A DNA stretch of 64,000 bases from Acidobacterium sp. (GCA_002737365.1 NSIL01000007.1:56400-120399), one strand, 5' to 3'. Positions 1 to 9,633 are shown, counted from the stretch's first letter. Numbers and translations: made by a program. Notes: generated by a model from the letters alone, not told the origin.

Positions 1-2349
1 GCGGCACTCAACATCGCGACCGACGGCTCCTATCGCATCGCACTCAACGACATCGATGACCTTGCCAGCGAGAGCGCCGAGTATTTCATCCGGATGCTGA
101 ACGACCGGCCACCCGACGTCCGCATCCTGCGTCCGGCCGGCGACAAGCACGTCTCGCCGCTCGAAGAAGTGGCCATCGAAGCGCGCGCCGATGACGACTA
201 CGGCGTGCAAGCGCTCGAACTGGTGGTCAAGACGGCGGGTGGCAAGGAAACCGTGGTGCCTCTTGGTCACCCGGTCAGTGGCTCAGTGGCAACCGGCGCG
301 CACACCGTCTACCTTGAGGAGCTGCAGGTCACGCCGGGCGACTTCGTGACCTACTACGCGCGTGCTCGTGACGTGGGCCGCGGCCGCCGTGGCACTGAGG
401 CACGCAGCGACATCTTCTTCCTGGAAGTGAAGCCCTACGAAGAAGAGTTCACCGCCTCGGAGAGCCAGGCGATGGGTGGCGGACAGGCAGAGCAGAGTGG
501 CCTGGAGGAGCTGATCGCGCAGCAGAAAGATGTGATGGCGGCGACGTGGAAGCTCGACGCCCGCTCGCGGCGCGCCCGCGAGGCGCGGTCCGAGCGCGAC
601 ATCAAGGCGATCTCGGCGGCGCAGTCAGGCGTGCGGGACAAGGCCGAAGAGATTGCCGCCGAGATGGCGGCCGCGGCGTTTACGCAGCGGCGCAGGCGGA
701 GCGCGCAGCCCGGGCTATCGCGGGCCGACACCGAGGATTCCGTGACCCAGGCCATCAAGGCCATGGGGCAGGCGATCGCCGAACTCGATCGCCTCAGTCC
801 GACCAAGGCGCTGCCGTTCGAAGAAGCGGCGCTCGGACATCTCTTGAAGGCGCAAGCCGAGATTCGTCGTCGCCAGGTGGCCATGCAGCAGGCCCGAGGT
901 GGCGGTGGCAATGGCAACCGACAGTCGCTCGACCTGTCCACCCTGTTTGAGCAGGAGCTTCGCAAGCGGCAGCAGACCAACTACGAAACGCCGTCCACCA
1001 GCGAGGCGCGCGCCGACGAGTCTGAGAAGGACGAGGATCCGCTCGCGGGCATTCGCGAGCTGGCCCGCCGGCAAGAAGCGTTGGCGCAGCAACAGCGCGA
1101 GTTGGCCAGGGACCAGGCGGGCCTGACCGCGGCGGAGCTCAAGCGGCAACTCGAACGCCTGACGCGTGATCAGAACGAACTGCGCAAGCAGGCGGAGGAG
1201 CTGGCGAAACAGGGACAGCAGGGTGGCCAGGGGTCGCCTGCCGAGAGCCAGCAACTGCGCTCGGCGTCTGAGGCAATGCGAAACGCTGAGAGCGATCTAC
1301 GGCGGCAGGATCCCGGGCAAGCGAGTGCCAGTGGTGACCTGGCGTCCCAGCAACTGCGGAGACTCGAACAGCAGATGCAGGGCTCGCGTCCCGAGGAGCG
1401 TCGTCGCGCCATTGGCGACTTGCAGATGGAGGCGCGGCAGTTGGCCGAGGCTGAACGCCGGTTGGGAAACGAAGCGAGCCGGACCAACGCCGGCGGCGCC
1501 GGCGAGGAGGCGCGCCGTCGCCTGGCCACGGAGCAGGAGCGGCTGGCCGACCGCACCGACCGCCTGGCCGAGTCCGCGCGGCAGATGGCGGCGACGCCGG
1601 GCGACACGGATGCCAGGGCGGGGCAGGCGCTGTCCGACGCCGCTCGCGAATTACAGCAGCAGAAGCTGGGCGCGCGGATGCGCGCCTCGGCGCAGGCCAT
1701 TCGACAGCCGGACGGCGCCAATGCCGCGGCTCTCGATCCCAACGAGTTCGCGCGCGCGCTCGACAAGACAGCTGAGCGGCTGGGGGCGGCCAAAGGCGAG
1801 CGGGACAGCGACACGTCCCGGCTGTCGGAACAGTTGTCCCGCACGCAAGAGTTGCGCGACCGCCTGAGCAAGCTGCAGCGGACGATGGATGAACTGGCGG
1901 GGCAGAAGCCTGGTCAGGAGCAGACGCCGGGTGGCCAATCGGGGGCGAATGGCCCGCCGGGCAGCGCGGACGGTGGCCGTGCCGAATCCGTGGCGCGGTT
2001 GCAGCGCGAGGCCGACCGCCAGATGCGCGAGGCGCAGAAGCTGGCGGAAGGTGTGCAGCGCGAGAACCCGCAAATGCCCGGAGGGACGACTCCCGAGCAG
2101 TGGCAGCGCAGCGTGTCGGCGCCTGGTACCGAAGCGTTCAAGCAGGACTTTGCCAACTGGGAATCGTTGAAGAAGAACCTGCTGGTGGCGCTCGATCGCA
2201 CCGAGTTGCAACTGTCCGGGCAGTTGCGCACGCGCGAGAATCGCGAGCGGCTGAACGCCGGCCGGCACGACGCCGTGTCGGAGACCTATCGGGAGTTGGT
2301 GGACCGTTATTACCAATCGCTGGCCGTGCCACGAAAGCCGAGCCGCTAG
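1..2349 (+). CDS. DUF4175-like coiled-coil protein, 5'-truncated by window
   Basis: The frame is open from base 1, so the true start lies upstream; about 782 residues are visible. The first ~130 residues are beta-rich and resemble an Ig-like exported region. After that the protein is almost entirely Gln/Glu/Arg/Ala-rich helix, for example the repeated ARRQEALAQQQRELA type near 1060-1120, and is predicted coiled coil. DUF4175 proteins of acidobacteria and alphaproteobacteria have N-terminal membrane helices, then an extracytoplasmic region with this composition; the membrane part is outside the window. It sits 23 bp upstream of a VWA membrane protein, and this pairing suggests one envelope complex, often part of a MoxR/VWA cluster. 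Function is not established. The family assignment rests on composition and neighbour. Confidence 0.6.
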   Translation, partial: AALNIATDGSYRIALNDIDDLASESAEYFIRMLNDRPPDVRILRPAGDKHVSPLEEVAIEARADDDYGVQALELVVKTAGGKETVVPLGHPVSGSVATGAHTVYLEELQVTPGDFVTYYARARDVGRGRRGTEARSDIFFLEVKPYEEEFTASESQAMGGGQAEQSGLEELIAQQKDVMAATWKLDARSRRAREARSERDIKAISAAQSGVRDKAEEIAAEMAAAAFTQRRRRSAQPGLSRADTEDSVTQAIKAMGQAIAELDRLSPTKALPFEEAALGHLLKAQAEIRRRQVAMQQARGGGGNGNRQSLDLSTLFEQELRKRQQTNYETPSTSEARADESEKDEDPLAGIRELARRQEALAQQQRELARDQAGLTAAELKRQLERLTRDQNELRKQAEELAKQGQQGGQGSPAESQQLRSASEAMRNAESDLRRQDPGQASASGDLASQQLRRLEQQMQGSRPEERRRAIGDLQMEARQLAEAERRLGNEASRTNAGGAGEEARRRLATEQERLADRTDRLAESARQMAATPGDTDARAGQALSDAARELQQQKLGARMRASAQAIRQPDGANAAALDPNEFARALDKTAERLGAAKGERDSDTSRLSEQLSRTQELRDRLSKLQRTMDELAGQKPGQEQTPGGQSGANGPPGSADGGRAESVARLQREADRQMREAQKLAEGVQRENPQMPGGTTPEQWQRSVSAPGTEAFKQDFANWESLKKNLLVALDRTELQLSGQLRTRENRERLNAGRHDAVSETYRELVDRYYQSLAVPRKPSR

Positions 2350-2372
2350 GCGGTCAGAGCCGTGATGCGCCC

Positions 2373-4589
2373 ATGAAGTTTGCGGTTGTCCTTCCCTGGT
2401 GGGGTTATGCGCTGGTCTTTGGCAGCGCGGTGGTGCTGGCGTGGCTGGCCTACGCGCGGGTGCCGATTCCCCTCACGCGTGCCGCTCGTGGCTGGCTGAC
2501 GGCACTACGGGCGGCGACGCTGATCCTGTTGATCGCCATCCTGCTGCGGCCGGTCGTTCTCGTGCCGCCGGCGGCCGCTCACAACAGCCTGTTGCCGGTG
2601 CTCGTCGACGTCTCGCGCAGCATGCGGCTGACCGATGGCGATGGTCCCTCGCGTCTCGATCGAGCGAGGGAGATGGTGCGCGAGCTGCAGGCGCGTCTTG
2701 CCAACGAATACACCATCGAGCTGCTGACCTTCGGTGAGGCGCTGGCGCCCGGCCAGGTCGACCGGTTGGCGGCGACGGCACGCCGCAGTGATCTCAGCGG
2801 GGCGCTCGCGGACCTGGCCGATCGCTACCGGGGCGATCGCGTCGCCGGCGTCATTGTCTTGTCCGACGGCGGCGATACCGCGCCGGAGGAGGGCGCCGCC
2901 ACTCGTCGACTCGATGCGCCGGTGCTGGCCGTCGGCATTGGCCGCACCGATGCGGCTCGTGACCGCGAGGTCCTGAACCTGACGACCGGTGAGCCGCTGC
3001 TCGCCGGTGCCTCGGTGGACTTGAGCGTCTCGGCGACGAGTGCCGGCTTCGGCACCGAGCCGGTGGAGCTTCGCCTCAGCGCCAACGGCCGGCCGCTCGA
3101 AGTACGACGCGTGGCGCCACCCGCGGATGGCGCGCCGATCCACGAAGTGTTCACGGTGTCGCCGTCACCAGATACCGCAACGGTCTACTCCGTCGAGATT
3201 CCCGTGGCTGACGGTGAGCTGGCGGCCGAGAACAACACCCGCAGCGTCCTGGTGCCGGCACAATCCGGTCGACGCAAGATCCTTATGATCGAGGGCGCGC
3301 CAGGTTACGAACACACGTTTCTCAAGCGGGCGCTGGCGGCGGACTCGGGCCTTGAGGTCGATGCCGTCGTGCGCAAGGGGCAAAATGACGATGGCCGGGA
3401 CACGTTTTATGTGCAGGCGGCATCGAGCCGCGTCGCGGCCCTCGCGAGTGGGTATCCGTCGAAGCGGTCAGAGCTGTTCGTCTACGACGCCATCATCTTC
3501 GGCAACATCGAGGCAGCCTTCTTCACGCGTGAGCAGTTGGATTTGACGGCGGCTTTCGTGGCCGAACGCGGCGGCGGACTGCTGGTGCTCGGCGCGCGAT
3601 CGTTCGAGCGGCAGGGTTTATCAGGCACACCGCTCGCGCAAGTGTTGCCGATTGATTTCACCGATCGGCGCGCCGCGGTCGCGCTGACATCGAGCCCGCT
3701 CGACCGCCGCACTCCTAACTCGCCGGTCCTGACGCCTGACGGCGCGTTGCATCCGGCCACCCGGCTGGCGGTGACGCTCGACGACAGCCGCCAGCGATGG
3801 GCGCAGCTGCCGCCGCTCGGGTCGGTGGCGCCGATTGGCGGGCCGCGTCCGGGTGCGCAGGTGCTGGTGGTGGCCACGGCCAGTGGCGAAGCGCGTCCGC
3901 TGATTGCGGCGCAGCGCTATGGCCAGGGCCGTGCCCTCGTGTTCGCGGGCGAAGCCTCGTGGCGCTGGCGGATGATGCGGCCGGCCACCGACTTGAGCTA
4001 CGAGACGATCTGGCGACAGCTCGCGCGCTGGACCACCGCCGGATCGGCATCGCCCGTCAGCATCGCCCCAATGACACCGTCAGTGCCGGGTGTCACCGAG
4101 CGGGTCTCGATCACCGTACGCAATGAGGATTTTGGGTCCGTGGCCAACGCGGCAGTGGCGCTGGCGGTGACGGCGCCGAACGGCGAGGTGCGCTCGCTGA
4201 CGCCGGCGCTGTCGAGCCCGCAAGATGGACGCTATGTCGTGGCCGCGCGGTTTGATCAACCCGGCGTCTATCGCCTTGATGCGACCGCGACCCGTGGCGG
4301 CGTTCGCCTTGGCACGGCCTCGCGGCCGGTGCTGGTTGGCGGTGCCGATCTCGAGATGGCACAGCCGCGCCTGGACGAGGCCGTGTTGCAGCGGCTGGCC
4401 AGCGCCACCAAGGGACGCTACTTGCGGGCCGAACAAGCGGGGGAGTTGCCCGCCCTGCTGCGCGAATCGCGAGTGGCCGCTGGCGAGCCCGAACCGCGCG
4501 ACCTCTGGCAGAATGGGTGGAGCTTGGTCGCACTCGTCGCCTTGCTTGCCGCCGAATGGCTTCTGCGGCGGCGCGCGGGACTGGCGTAG
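2373..4589 (+). CDS. VWA / glutamine-amidotransferase-like membrane protein
   Basis: 738 residues from the ATG at 2373. The frame is open further upstream but that part overlaps the previous gene. Two N-terminal membrane helices (about 10-28 and 45-62) precede a von Willebrand A domain whose MIDAS motif DVSRS is at 79-83. A class-I glutamine-amidotransferase-like fold follows in the middle (region around KILMIEGAPGYEHTFLKRAL and later LVLGARSFERQG). A C-terminal helix near the end is followed by RRR. This architecture (TM-TM-VWA-GATase-like-TM) is typical of envelope proteins encoded beside MoxR ATPase clusters. The amidotransferase-like part usually has no catalytic triad; I see no obvious one. 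It probably acts in the inner membrane with the upstream coiled-coil protein. Confidence 0.75.
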   Translation: MKFAVVLPWWGYALVFGSAVVLAWLAYARVPIPLTRAARGWLTALRAATLILLIAILLRPVVLVPPAAAHNSLLPVLVDVSRSMRLTDGDGPSRLDRAREMVRELQARLANEYTIELLTFGEALAPGQVDRLAATARRSDLSGALADLADRYRGDRVAGVIVLSDGGDTAPEEGAATRRLDAPVLAVGIGRTDAARDREVLNLTTGEPLLAGASVDLSVSATSAGFGTEPVELRLSANGRPLEVRRVAPPADGAPIHEVFTVSPSPDTATVYSVEIPVADGELAAENNTRSVLVPAQSGRRKILMIEGAPGYEHTFLKRALAADSGLEVDAVVRKGQNDDGRDTFYVQAASSRVAALASGYPSKRSELFVYDAIIFGNIEAAFFTREQLDLTAAFVAERGGGLLVLGARSFERQGLSGTPLAQVLPIDFTDRRAAVALTSSPLDRRTPNSPVLTPDGALHPATRLAVTLDDSRQRWAQLPPLGSVAPIGGPRPGAQVLVVATASGEARPLIAAQRYGQGRALVFAGEASWRWRMMRPATDLSYETIWRQLARWTTAGSASPVSIAPMTPSVPGVTERVSITVRNEDFGSVANAAVALAVTAPNGEVRSLTPALSSPQDGRYVVAARFDQPGVYRLDATATRGGVRLGTASRPVLVGGADLEMAQPRLDEAVLQRLASATKGRYLRAEQAGELPALLRESRVAAGEPEPRDLWQNGWSLVALVALLAAEWLLRRRAGLA

Positions 4590-4635
4590 ATGAGCTCGTG
4601 CTGTGGTGCTCTGGCGATTGGGTGATGTGGTGACG

Positions 4636-5598
4636 ATGATGAAAAACGTTGCGGCGCTTGTGCTCGCCTTGCTCGCACTTTCACCGGCGCCAGCTGCGGC
4701 CGAGACGCGGTGGGCCGTCATCATTTCTGGCGCCTCGGGTGGCGAGAAATACGCCGAGCAGATGCGCGGCTGGCGTGACAGTCTGCGGTCGGCGATGGTC
4801 GATCGCTACGGGTTCAAGGCTGAACATGTGCGGCTGCTGGTTGACGAATCGGTCACGACGGGCGAGAAGGGCTCGGCCGACAACGTTCGCACGATCTTCA
4901 CCGAGATCAAGAAGTCCGGAACCAGGGACGACTTCGTCCTGGTGGTGCTGCTTGGTCATGGCACCTACGACGGTGAGGTCGCCAAGTTCAACCTCGTTGG
5001 CCCCGATCTCACGGCCAAGGACTGGACCGACCTGCTGGCCGGCGTGCCAGGCCGCCTCGCGCTGGTCAATACCACCGAGGCCAGCTTTCCGTTTCTCGAA
5101 TCGCTCGCGGCCAAGGGCCGGGTCGTTATCACTGCCACCGATTCGGCAGCGCAGAAGTACGCGACGGTGTTTCCCGAGTACTTCGTCAAAGCGATTCGTG
5201 AAGCGTCAACGGACCTGGACAAGAACGGCCGCACGTCGCTGTACGAAGTGTTTACCGCGGCCAGTGCCGCCGTGAAGCAGCACTACGAGCAGAACGGCCA
5301 GCTGGCCACCGAGCGCGCCGTGCTCGACGATAACGGCGATGGCAAGGGACGGGAGGCCACCGCGGAGGGCCCCGATGGCGGCGTCGCCCGCCTGTCCTAT
5401 CTTGATGCCGAAAGCGCCGCGGAGAGCGCCAACCCGGAAATCGCCGTACTCGCCAAGCGCCGCCGCACGCTCGAGATGCAGGCCGAAGCGCACAAGCAGT
5501 TGAAGGGCGTCATGCCCGAGGCGGAGTGGAGCGCGACGTTCGAGAAATTGATGATCGAGCTGGCGCAGGTCTCCGCCGAGATCAGGAAGAAGTCTTAA
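4636..5598 (+). CDS. Exported caspase/C13-fold protein, probably non-catalytic
   Basis: 320 residues from the ATG at 4636; a GTG at 4603 would add 11 residues in front of a clear signal peptide (cleavage near APAAA-ETRW). The fold markers of the caspase/legumain clan are present: strand WAVIISGASG, then VLVVLLGHGTYDG with the expected catalytic His at about residue 108. At the next strand, where a catalytic Cys is expected (DxCxSG-like), the sequence is LALVNTTEASF, with Asn-Thr-Thr and no Cys. VVITATDS follows, as in the family. The C-terminal third is helical and charged. It likely binds rather than cleaves. Its position directly after the DUF4175-VWA pair suggests the same envelope system. 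Its 3' end overlaps the convergent rhomboid gene by 17 bp. Confidence 0.6.
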   Translation: MMKNVAALVLALLALSPAPAAAETRWAVIISGASGGEKYAEQMRGWRDSLRSAMVDRYGFKAEHVRLLVDESVTTGEKGSADNVRTIFTEIKKSGTRDDFVLVVLLGHGTYDGEVAKFNLVGPDLTAKDWTDLLAGVPGRLALVNTTEASFPFLESLAAKGRVVITATDSAAQKYATVFPEYFVKAIREASTDLDKNGRTSLYEVFTAASAAVKQHYEQNGQLATERAVLDDNGDGKGREATAEGPDGGVARLSYLDAESAAESANPEIAVLAKRRRTLEMQAEAHKQLKGVMPEAEWSATFEKLMIELAQVSAEIRKKS

Positions 5599-6259
5599 CG
5601 TCCCACCAGTCGACGTCGAGGCGCTCCTTCCGGCGCATGGGGATCACCAGTGCGAGGCCGCCGGCGAACCCGGCGACATGCGCCCAGAACGCGACCCCAC
5701 CCGAGATCGTCCCGCCCTGGAAGACCGGCAGCGTGCCGATGCCGCTCAGGAACTGCATGAAGAACCAGAACCCGAGAAAGAACACCGCCGGCAGCTCGAA
5801 CAAGATCGGCGGGAACGGGAAGAGCACCAACACGCGTGAGTGTGGATACAGCACGAGGTAGGCGCCCATCACGCCGGCAATCGCGCCGCTCGCACCCACC
5901 ATCGGGATGAGGGAGTCGGGCACCAGGGCGGTTTGCGCGATGGCGGCGACGTAGCCGCAGATGACATAGAACAGCGCGAACCGGCCGTGGCCCAGCCGGT
6001 CTTCCACGTTGTCACCAAAGATCCACAGGAACAGCAGGTTGCCTGCGAGATGCGCAATGCCGGCATGCACGAACAGCGACGTGAAGACGTCAACCAGCGA
6101 GAAGTGCGCCGGGACCACGGCGAAGGCGTACAGGAAGCGCTCGGCGGTGGTCTCGGACAGCGTCGCCTGGAATAGGAACACCACCACGTTGACCGCGATC
6201 AGGCCAATCGTGACGCCCGGACGGGTGCGAGAGGGGATGACGTCGCGCAGCGGAATCAT
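5582..6259 (-). CDS. Rhomboid-family intramembrane serine protease
   Basis: 225 residues with about six membrane helices. The catalytic dyad is visible: GASG with Ser124 in helix 4 and FWAHVAGFAGG with His194 in helix 6. The HAGIAHLAGN segment (about 65-74) supplies the conserved His and Asn of the oxyanion region. Length is normal for the short bacterial rhomboid class without an N-terminal cytosolic domain. It should cut membrane-anchored substrates inside the inner membrane; the substrate is unknown. It is divergent from the zinc-ribbon peptide gene, with 27 bp between start codons, and convergent with the caspase-fold gene, so it is probably monocistronic. Confidence 0.9.
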   Translation of the reverse strand: MIPLRDVIPSRTRPGVTIGLIAVNVVVFLFQATLSETTAERFLYAFAVVPAHFSLVDVFTSLFVHAGIAHLAGNLLFLWIFGDNVEDRLGHGRFALFYVICGYVAAIAQTALVPDSLIPMVGASGAIAGVMGAYLVLYPHSRVLVLFPFPPILFELPAVFFLGFWFFMQFLSGIGTLPVFQGGTISGGVAFWAHVAGFAGGLALVIPMRRKERLDVDWWDVKTSS

Positions 6260-6286
6260 GAGGCTTTGCTAGAATAGCGAATAACA

Positions 6287-6487
6287 ATGAAATGTCGCTC
6301 GTGCAGTGCCGGGATCGCGGTCAACGCGCTGATTTGCTACAAGTGCGGCACCGCCACCGCGGAGCCGAGAATTACTCCGCCGTCGGCGCGGCCCAGGCGC
6401 TCGCGACTGCCCCTCGCCGGGTTGGTGCTGCTTGGCCTCGTCCTGGCGGCCGTCGCGCGGCAGGTGGCCTGCGGAAGCCTGTTATGA
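6287..6487 (+). CDS. Small zinc-ribbon membrane protein
   Basis: 66 residues. CRSC near the N-terminus and CYKC about 14 residues later form a C2C2 zinc ribbon. A Pro/Arg-rich linker and one membrane helix (LAGLVLLGLVLAAVAR) follow, so the ribbon should face the cytoplasm. Such zinc-ribbon plus one-TM proteins are widespread and uncharacterised. A TAGAAT -10-like hexamer at 6270-6275 lies just upstream. The 3' end is 40 bp before the FHA phosphatase gene, so the two may be cotranscribed. Confidence 0.6.
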   Translation: MKCRSCSAGIAVNALICYKCGTATAEPRITPPSARPRRSRLPLAGLVLLGLVLAAVARQVACGSLL

Positions 6488-6527
6488 TAAGGAGTCCGGA
6501 CGGTCGTAGCGCCGCCCGCCCTTCCTT

Positions 6528-8141
6528 ATGGCAAACGCGCATCTCGAAGTAAACGACGGCCTCGGCCAGCGAATCGTCCCGATCACCAAGGCCCAGATCA
6601 TGATCGGGCGGCGCGCCGAGAGCGATCTGTGCCTGGTGGGCAGCGACGTCTCGCGCGAGCATGCCGAGATGGTCGAAGTGGACGGCGAATGGATCCTGCG
6701 CGACAAGCAATCGCGCTACGGCACCTACGTCAACGGCGAACCGATTACCGAACACACGCTGGCGCACGGCGACCAGGTGCGATTCGGCCGGTCCAGTGGT
6801 ACCGACGTGGTGTTCCTGACCGGCGAAGCGCCCGTGCATACCGAGCGCCCGCACGCCAGTGCGGTCAACGACCTGCGTCAGCTGGCCGCGCTGCTCGAAA
6901 GCCTGCGCGCGCTCGGCTCGGGCCGCGTGCTCGACGAAGTGCTGGCCTTGGTGCTTGACACCGCCATCGACGTGACCGGCGCCGAACGCGGCTTCATCAT
7001 GCTGGCCGCCACCGGCCAGCCGCTGGAAATGAAGCTGGCGCGCGCCAAGGGCCGGATCACCCTGCCGCCGACCGGGTTCAACACCAGCCGCAAGATTCCT
7101 GAAGAAGTGTTTGCCACCGGCGAGTTGCAGATCGTCGCCGACCTGCTCGACGGCGACCTCGCCAACGCGCACATGGGCACCGTCGCCCTTGGCATTCGTC
7201 ACGTCGCCTGCATCCCGCTGCGGATGGTCCGCTACCTGGACCGCGCCGACATGGCGAGCGAGACCAGGAACATCGGTGTGCTCTATCTCGATAGCCGCGA
7301 GAAGGGCAGCCTGCTGGCGCCGCACACGCGCACGGCGCTCGACACTCTCGCCAACGAGGCCGGCGTCGCGATTGAGAACGCGCGGCTCTATCGCGAGACG
7401 CTCGACAAGGCTCGGCTCGAGCACGAGCTCAGGATCGCCGCTGAAATTCAGCGCGCGCTGCTGCCCGAGGGCACGCACAGCGGCAAGTTCTTCGCAGCGG
7501 CGGGGACCTCGCTGCAGGCGCGGGCGATCGGCGGCGACTTCTTCGACCTGATCGATACGCCCGACGGCATGTTCGGCTTTCTGGTTGGCGACGTCGCCGG
7601 CAAAGGCCCTGCCGCGGCGCTGCTGACCTCGAAGATCATGGGGATCTTCTCGGCCTTCGCCTCGCTTGGCGACGACCCGGCGCAGACCGTTGACGGCATC
7701 AACAAGGTGCTGACCCGCCGCCAGATCGACGCCCGCTATGCGACGCTGCTGTATGGCCAGCTCGCCCCCACGGGCAAGCTGGTGTTCTGCAACGGTGGCC
7801 ACAATCCACCGTTCGTCTTCGGCGTCGACGGCCTGAGGCGCATCGAAGCCGGCGGCATGCCGGTCGGCCTGTTCGAAATGGCCAAATACTCGGCCGACTC
7901 GATCACCCTGAAGCCCGGCGACACCATGGTCCTGTACAGCGACGGCGTCACCGAGGCCCAGAACGTGGCGGGAGAAGATTTCGGCGAAGCGCGCATGTCC
8001 GCCGTGCTCGAGCAGTACCACCAGGAACCCGTCACCGTCCTGCTCGAGAAACTGATGGGGGCGGTCAGTGATTTCGCGCGCGGGGCCGAACAATACGACG
8101 ATGTCACTGCGCTGGTGGTCAAGTACACCGGTCCGTCATGA
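6528..8141 (+). CDS. FHA-GAF-SpoIIE (PP2C) serine/threonine phosphatase
   Basis: 537 residues. An N-terminal FHA domain (about 5-100; IGRRAESDLCL, SREHAEM, YGTYVNG) binds phosphothreonine. A GAF domain follows (about 120-290). The C-terminal SpoIIE/PP2C domain carries all metal-binding motifs: GGDFFDL, GDVAGKG, YSDGVTE and QYDDVT. This is the RsbU/SpoIIE type that dephosphorylates anti-anti-sigma factors or other Ser/Thr-phosphorylated partners. The FHA domain suggests recruitment to a phosphorylated protein made by a Ser/Thr kinase not present in this window. The stop codon overlaps the start of the next small gene (ATGA), showing translational coupling. Confidence 0.9.
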   Translation: MANAHLEVNDGLGQRIVPITKAQIMIGRRAESDLCLVGSDVSREHAEMVEVDGEWILRDKQSRYGTYVNGEPITEHTLAHGDQVRFGRSSGTDVVFLTGEAPVHTERPHASAVNDLRQLAALLESLRALGSGRVLDEVLALVLDTAIDVTGAERGFIMLAATGQPLEMKLARAKGRITLPPTGFNTSRKIPEEVFATGELQIVADLLDGDLANAHMGTVALGIRHVACIPLRMVRYLDRADMASETRNIGVLYLDSREKGSLLAPHTRTALDTLANEAGVAIENARLYRETLDKARLEHELRIAAEIQRALLPEGTHSGKFFAAAGTSLQARAIGGDFFDLIDTPDGMFGFLVGDVAGKGPAAALLTSKIMGIFSAFASLGDDPAQTVDGINKVLTRRQIDARYATLLYGQLAPTGKLVFCNGGHNPPFVFGVDGLRRIEAGGMPVGLFEMAKYSADSITLKPGDTMVLYSDGVTEAQNVAGEDFGEARMSAVLEQYHQEPVTVLLEKLMGAVSDFARGAEQYDDVTALVVKYTGPS

Positions 8142-8413
8142 CGAGACAGGCGAGGTGGGTGCTGGGCCTGTGGACTCTTCTCGCCCTGGTCGTCTTTAAC
8201 GTTACCTTCGATTGGCAAACCCGCCTGGCGGGCCTGGAGTTTGCGGGCACGCAGCTGCATCGCCACGTCTCCGGTCAATCCGTGGTCACCATTAACGACG
8301 GCTTCCGCCCCATGGTCGGTGCCGCCGCTCGGCGGTCGAGTCTGTGGCTTGGCCTGGTTCTCGGCGCCGGCGTGATCGCGACCACGGTGGCCTCACGAGC
8401 GTCACAGCACTAG
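8138..8413 (+). CDS. Small two-TM membrane protein, unknown function
   Basis: 91 residues starting in an ATGA overlap with the phosphatase gene. Two hydrophobic segments are visible, about residues 8-22 (VLGLWTLLALVVFNV) and 68-85 (SLWLGLVLGAGVIATTV), with a polar stretch between them that probably faces the periplasm. No family is recognised. Its tight coupling to the FHA-GAF-PP2C gene suggests a membrane partner or regulator of that phosphatase. The next gene begins at the base after its stop codon, so all three are likely one transcript. Confidence 0.6.
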   Translation: MTRQARWVLGLWTLLALVVFNVTFDWQTRLAGLEFAGTQLHRHVSGQSVVTINDGFRPMVGAAARRSSLWLGLVLGAGVIATTVASRASQH

Positions 8414-9625
8414 ATGTTGGAATCACTGATCTACGACTGGAACCAGGTCGGCGCGCCGGCCATCCCCAAGCGGGTGATGCTGAACGACGAAACGCTGCGC
8501 GACGGCTTGCAGTCGCCGTCGGTGAAGACGCCGACGATCGGCGAGAAGATCAAGATTTTGCACCTGATCGATCAGCTTGGCATCGACACCGCCAACCTCG
8601 GCCTTCCCGGTGCCGGCCCCCACGTCGTCGCCGACGTCGAGCGCCTGGCTCGGGAAATTATCGATTCGCACCTGAAAGTGCGCGCCAACTGCGCGGCCCG
8701 GACGACGGTCGGCGACATCCGGCCGATCGCCGAGATCACGCAGCGCACGGGCTTGGCGATCGAGGTGGGCGCGTTCATCGGCTCGTCGCCGATCCGCCAG
8801 TACACCGAGGGGTGGAGCATCGACTGGTTGCTGAAGAGCACCGAAGATGCGATCACGTTCGCGGTGAGGGAAGGCCTCGAGGTCATGTACGTCACCGAGG
8901 ACACCACGCGCGCCAATCCGGAGACGTTGCGCCGGCTGTATGTCTGCGCGATCCGCGCGGGCGCCAGGCGCATTTGCGTGGCCGACACCGTCGGCCACGC
9001 CACGCCGTGGGGCGCGACCGCGGTGGTGAAGTTCGCCGCGCAGGTGATCAAGGACGAGGGCGCCGACGTTGGCATTGACTGGCACGGCCACCGCGACCGC
9101 GATCTGGCGGTTATCAACAGCATTGCCGCGCTCGAAGCCGGTGCCTCGCGGGTGCACGCGGCGGCGCTTGGCATTGGCGAGCGGGTCGGCAACACGCCGA
9201 TGGATTTACTGCTCGTGAATCTCGTCGTGATGGGCTTCCTGGACCGCGATCTGACGCCGCTGATGCCGTACTGCGACGCCGTGTCGGAGGCGTGCGGCGT
9301 GCCGATTCCCGACAACTATCCGGTGGTTGGCCGCGACGCCTTCCGCACGGCTACCGGTGTGCACGCCGCGGCGGTCGTCAAGGCGTGGCGCAAGGGCGAG
9401 ATCGCGCTGATGGACGCGGTCTATTCATCGATCCCCGCCAGCCTCGTCGGCCGGCACCAGGCGATCGAAGTCGGGCCGATGTCAGGGAAGTCGAACGTGC
9501 TGTTCTGGCTGGAGCAGCACGGCATTCCGGTCAGCGAACCGGTAGTGAGTCGCGTCCTCGCGAAAGCCAAAGAGTCGACGACGGTGCTCACCGAAGCCGA
9601 GATTCTATCGGCAGTGTACTGCTAG
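8414..9625 (+). CDS. 2-isopropylmalate synthase / HMGL-like acyltransferase
   Basis: 403 residues, an HMGL-like TIM barrel. The N-terminal motif LNDETLRDGLQSP carries the catalytic Arg and first metal ligand. The metal-binding HGHRDRD region and the family signature GIGERVGNTPMDLL follow, then VVGRDAFRTATGVHAAA. The protein condenses acetyl-CoA (or another acyl-CoA) with a 2-oxoacid. It is shorter than LeuA (about 500 aa) and has no C-terminal LeuA-dimer regulatory domain, so it should not be feedback-inhibited by leucine. Homocitrate- or citramalate-type specificity cannot be excluded. It begins immediately after the stop of the small membrane protein, so it is probably cotranscribed, although the functions look unrelated. 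Confidence 0.75.
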   Translation: MLESLIYDWNQVGAPAIPKRVMLNDETLRDGLQSPSVKTPTIGEKIKILHLIDQLGIDTANLGLPGAGPHVVADVERLAREIIDSHLKVRANCAARTTVGDIRPIAEITQRTGLAIEVGAFIGSSPIRQYTEGWSIDWLLKSTEDAITFAVREGLEVMYVTEDTTRANPETLRRLYVCAIRAGARRICVADTVGHATPWGATAVVKFAAQVIKDEGADVGIDWHGHRDRDLAVINSIAALEAGASRVHAAALGIGERVGNTPMDLLLVNLVVMGFLDRDLTPLMPYCDAVSEACGVPIPDNYPVVGRDAFRTATGVHAAAVVKAWRKGEIALMDAVYSSIPASLVGRHQAIEVGPMSGKSNVLFWLEQHGIPVSEPVVSRVLAKAKESTTVLTEAEILSAVYC

Positions 9626-9633
9626 ACGGTGGC

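Noticed and set aside
6372..8093. Long minus-strand open frame (573 codons) opposite the FHA-GAF-PP2C gene
   Set aside because: It is antisense to a gene with complete domain motifs and shows only low-complexity His/Gln/Arg composition; a shadow of high GC content.
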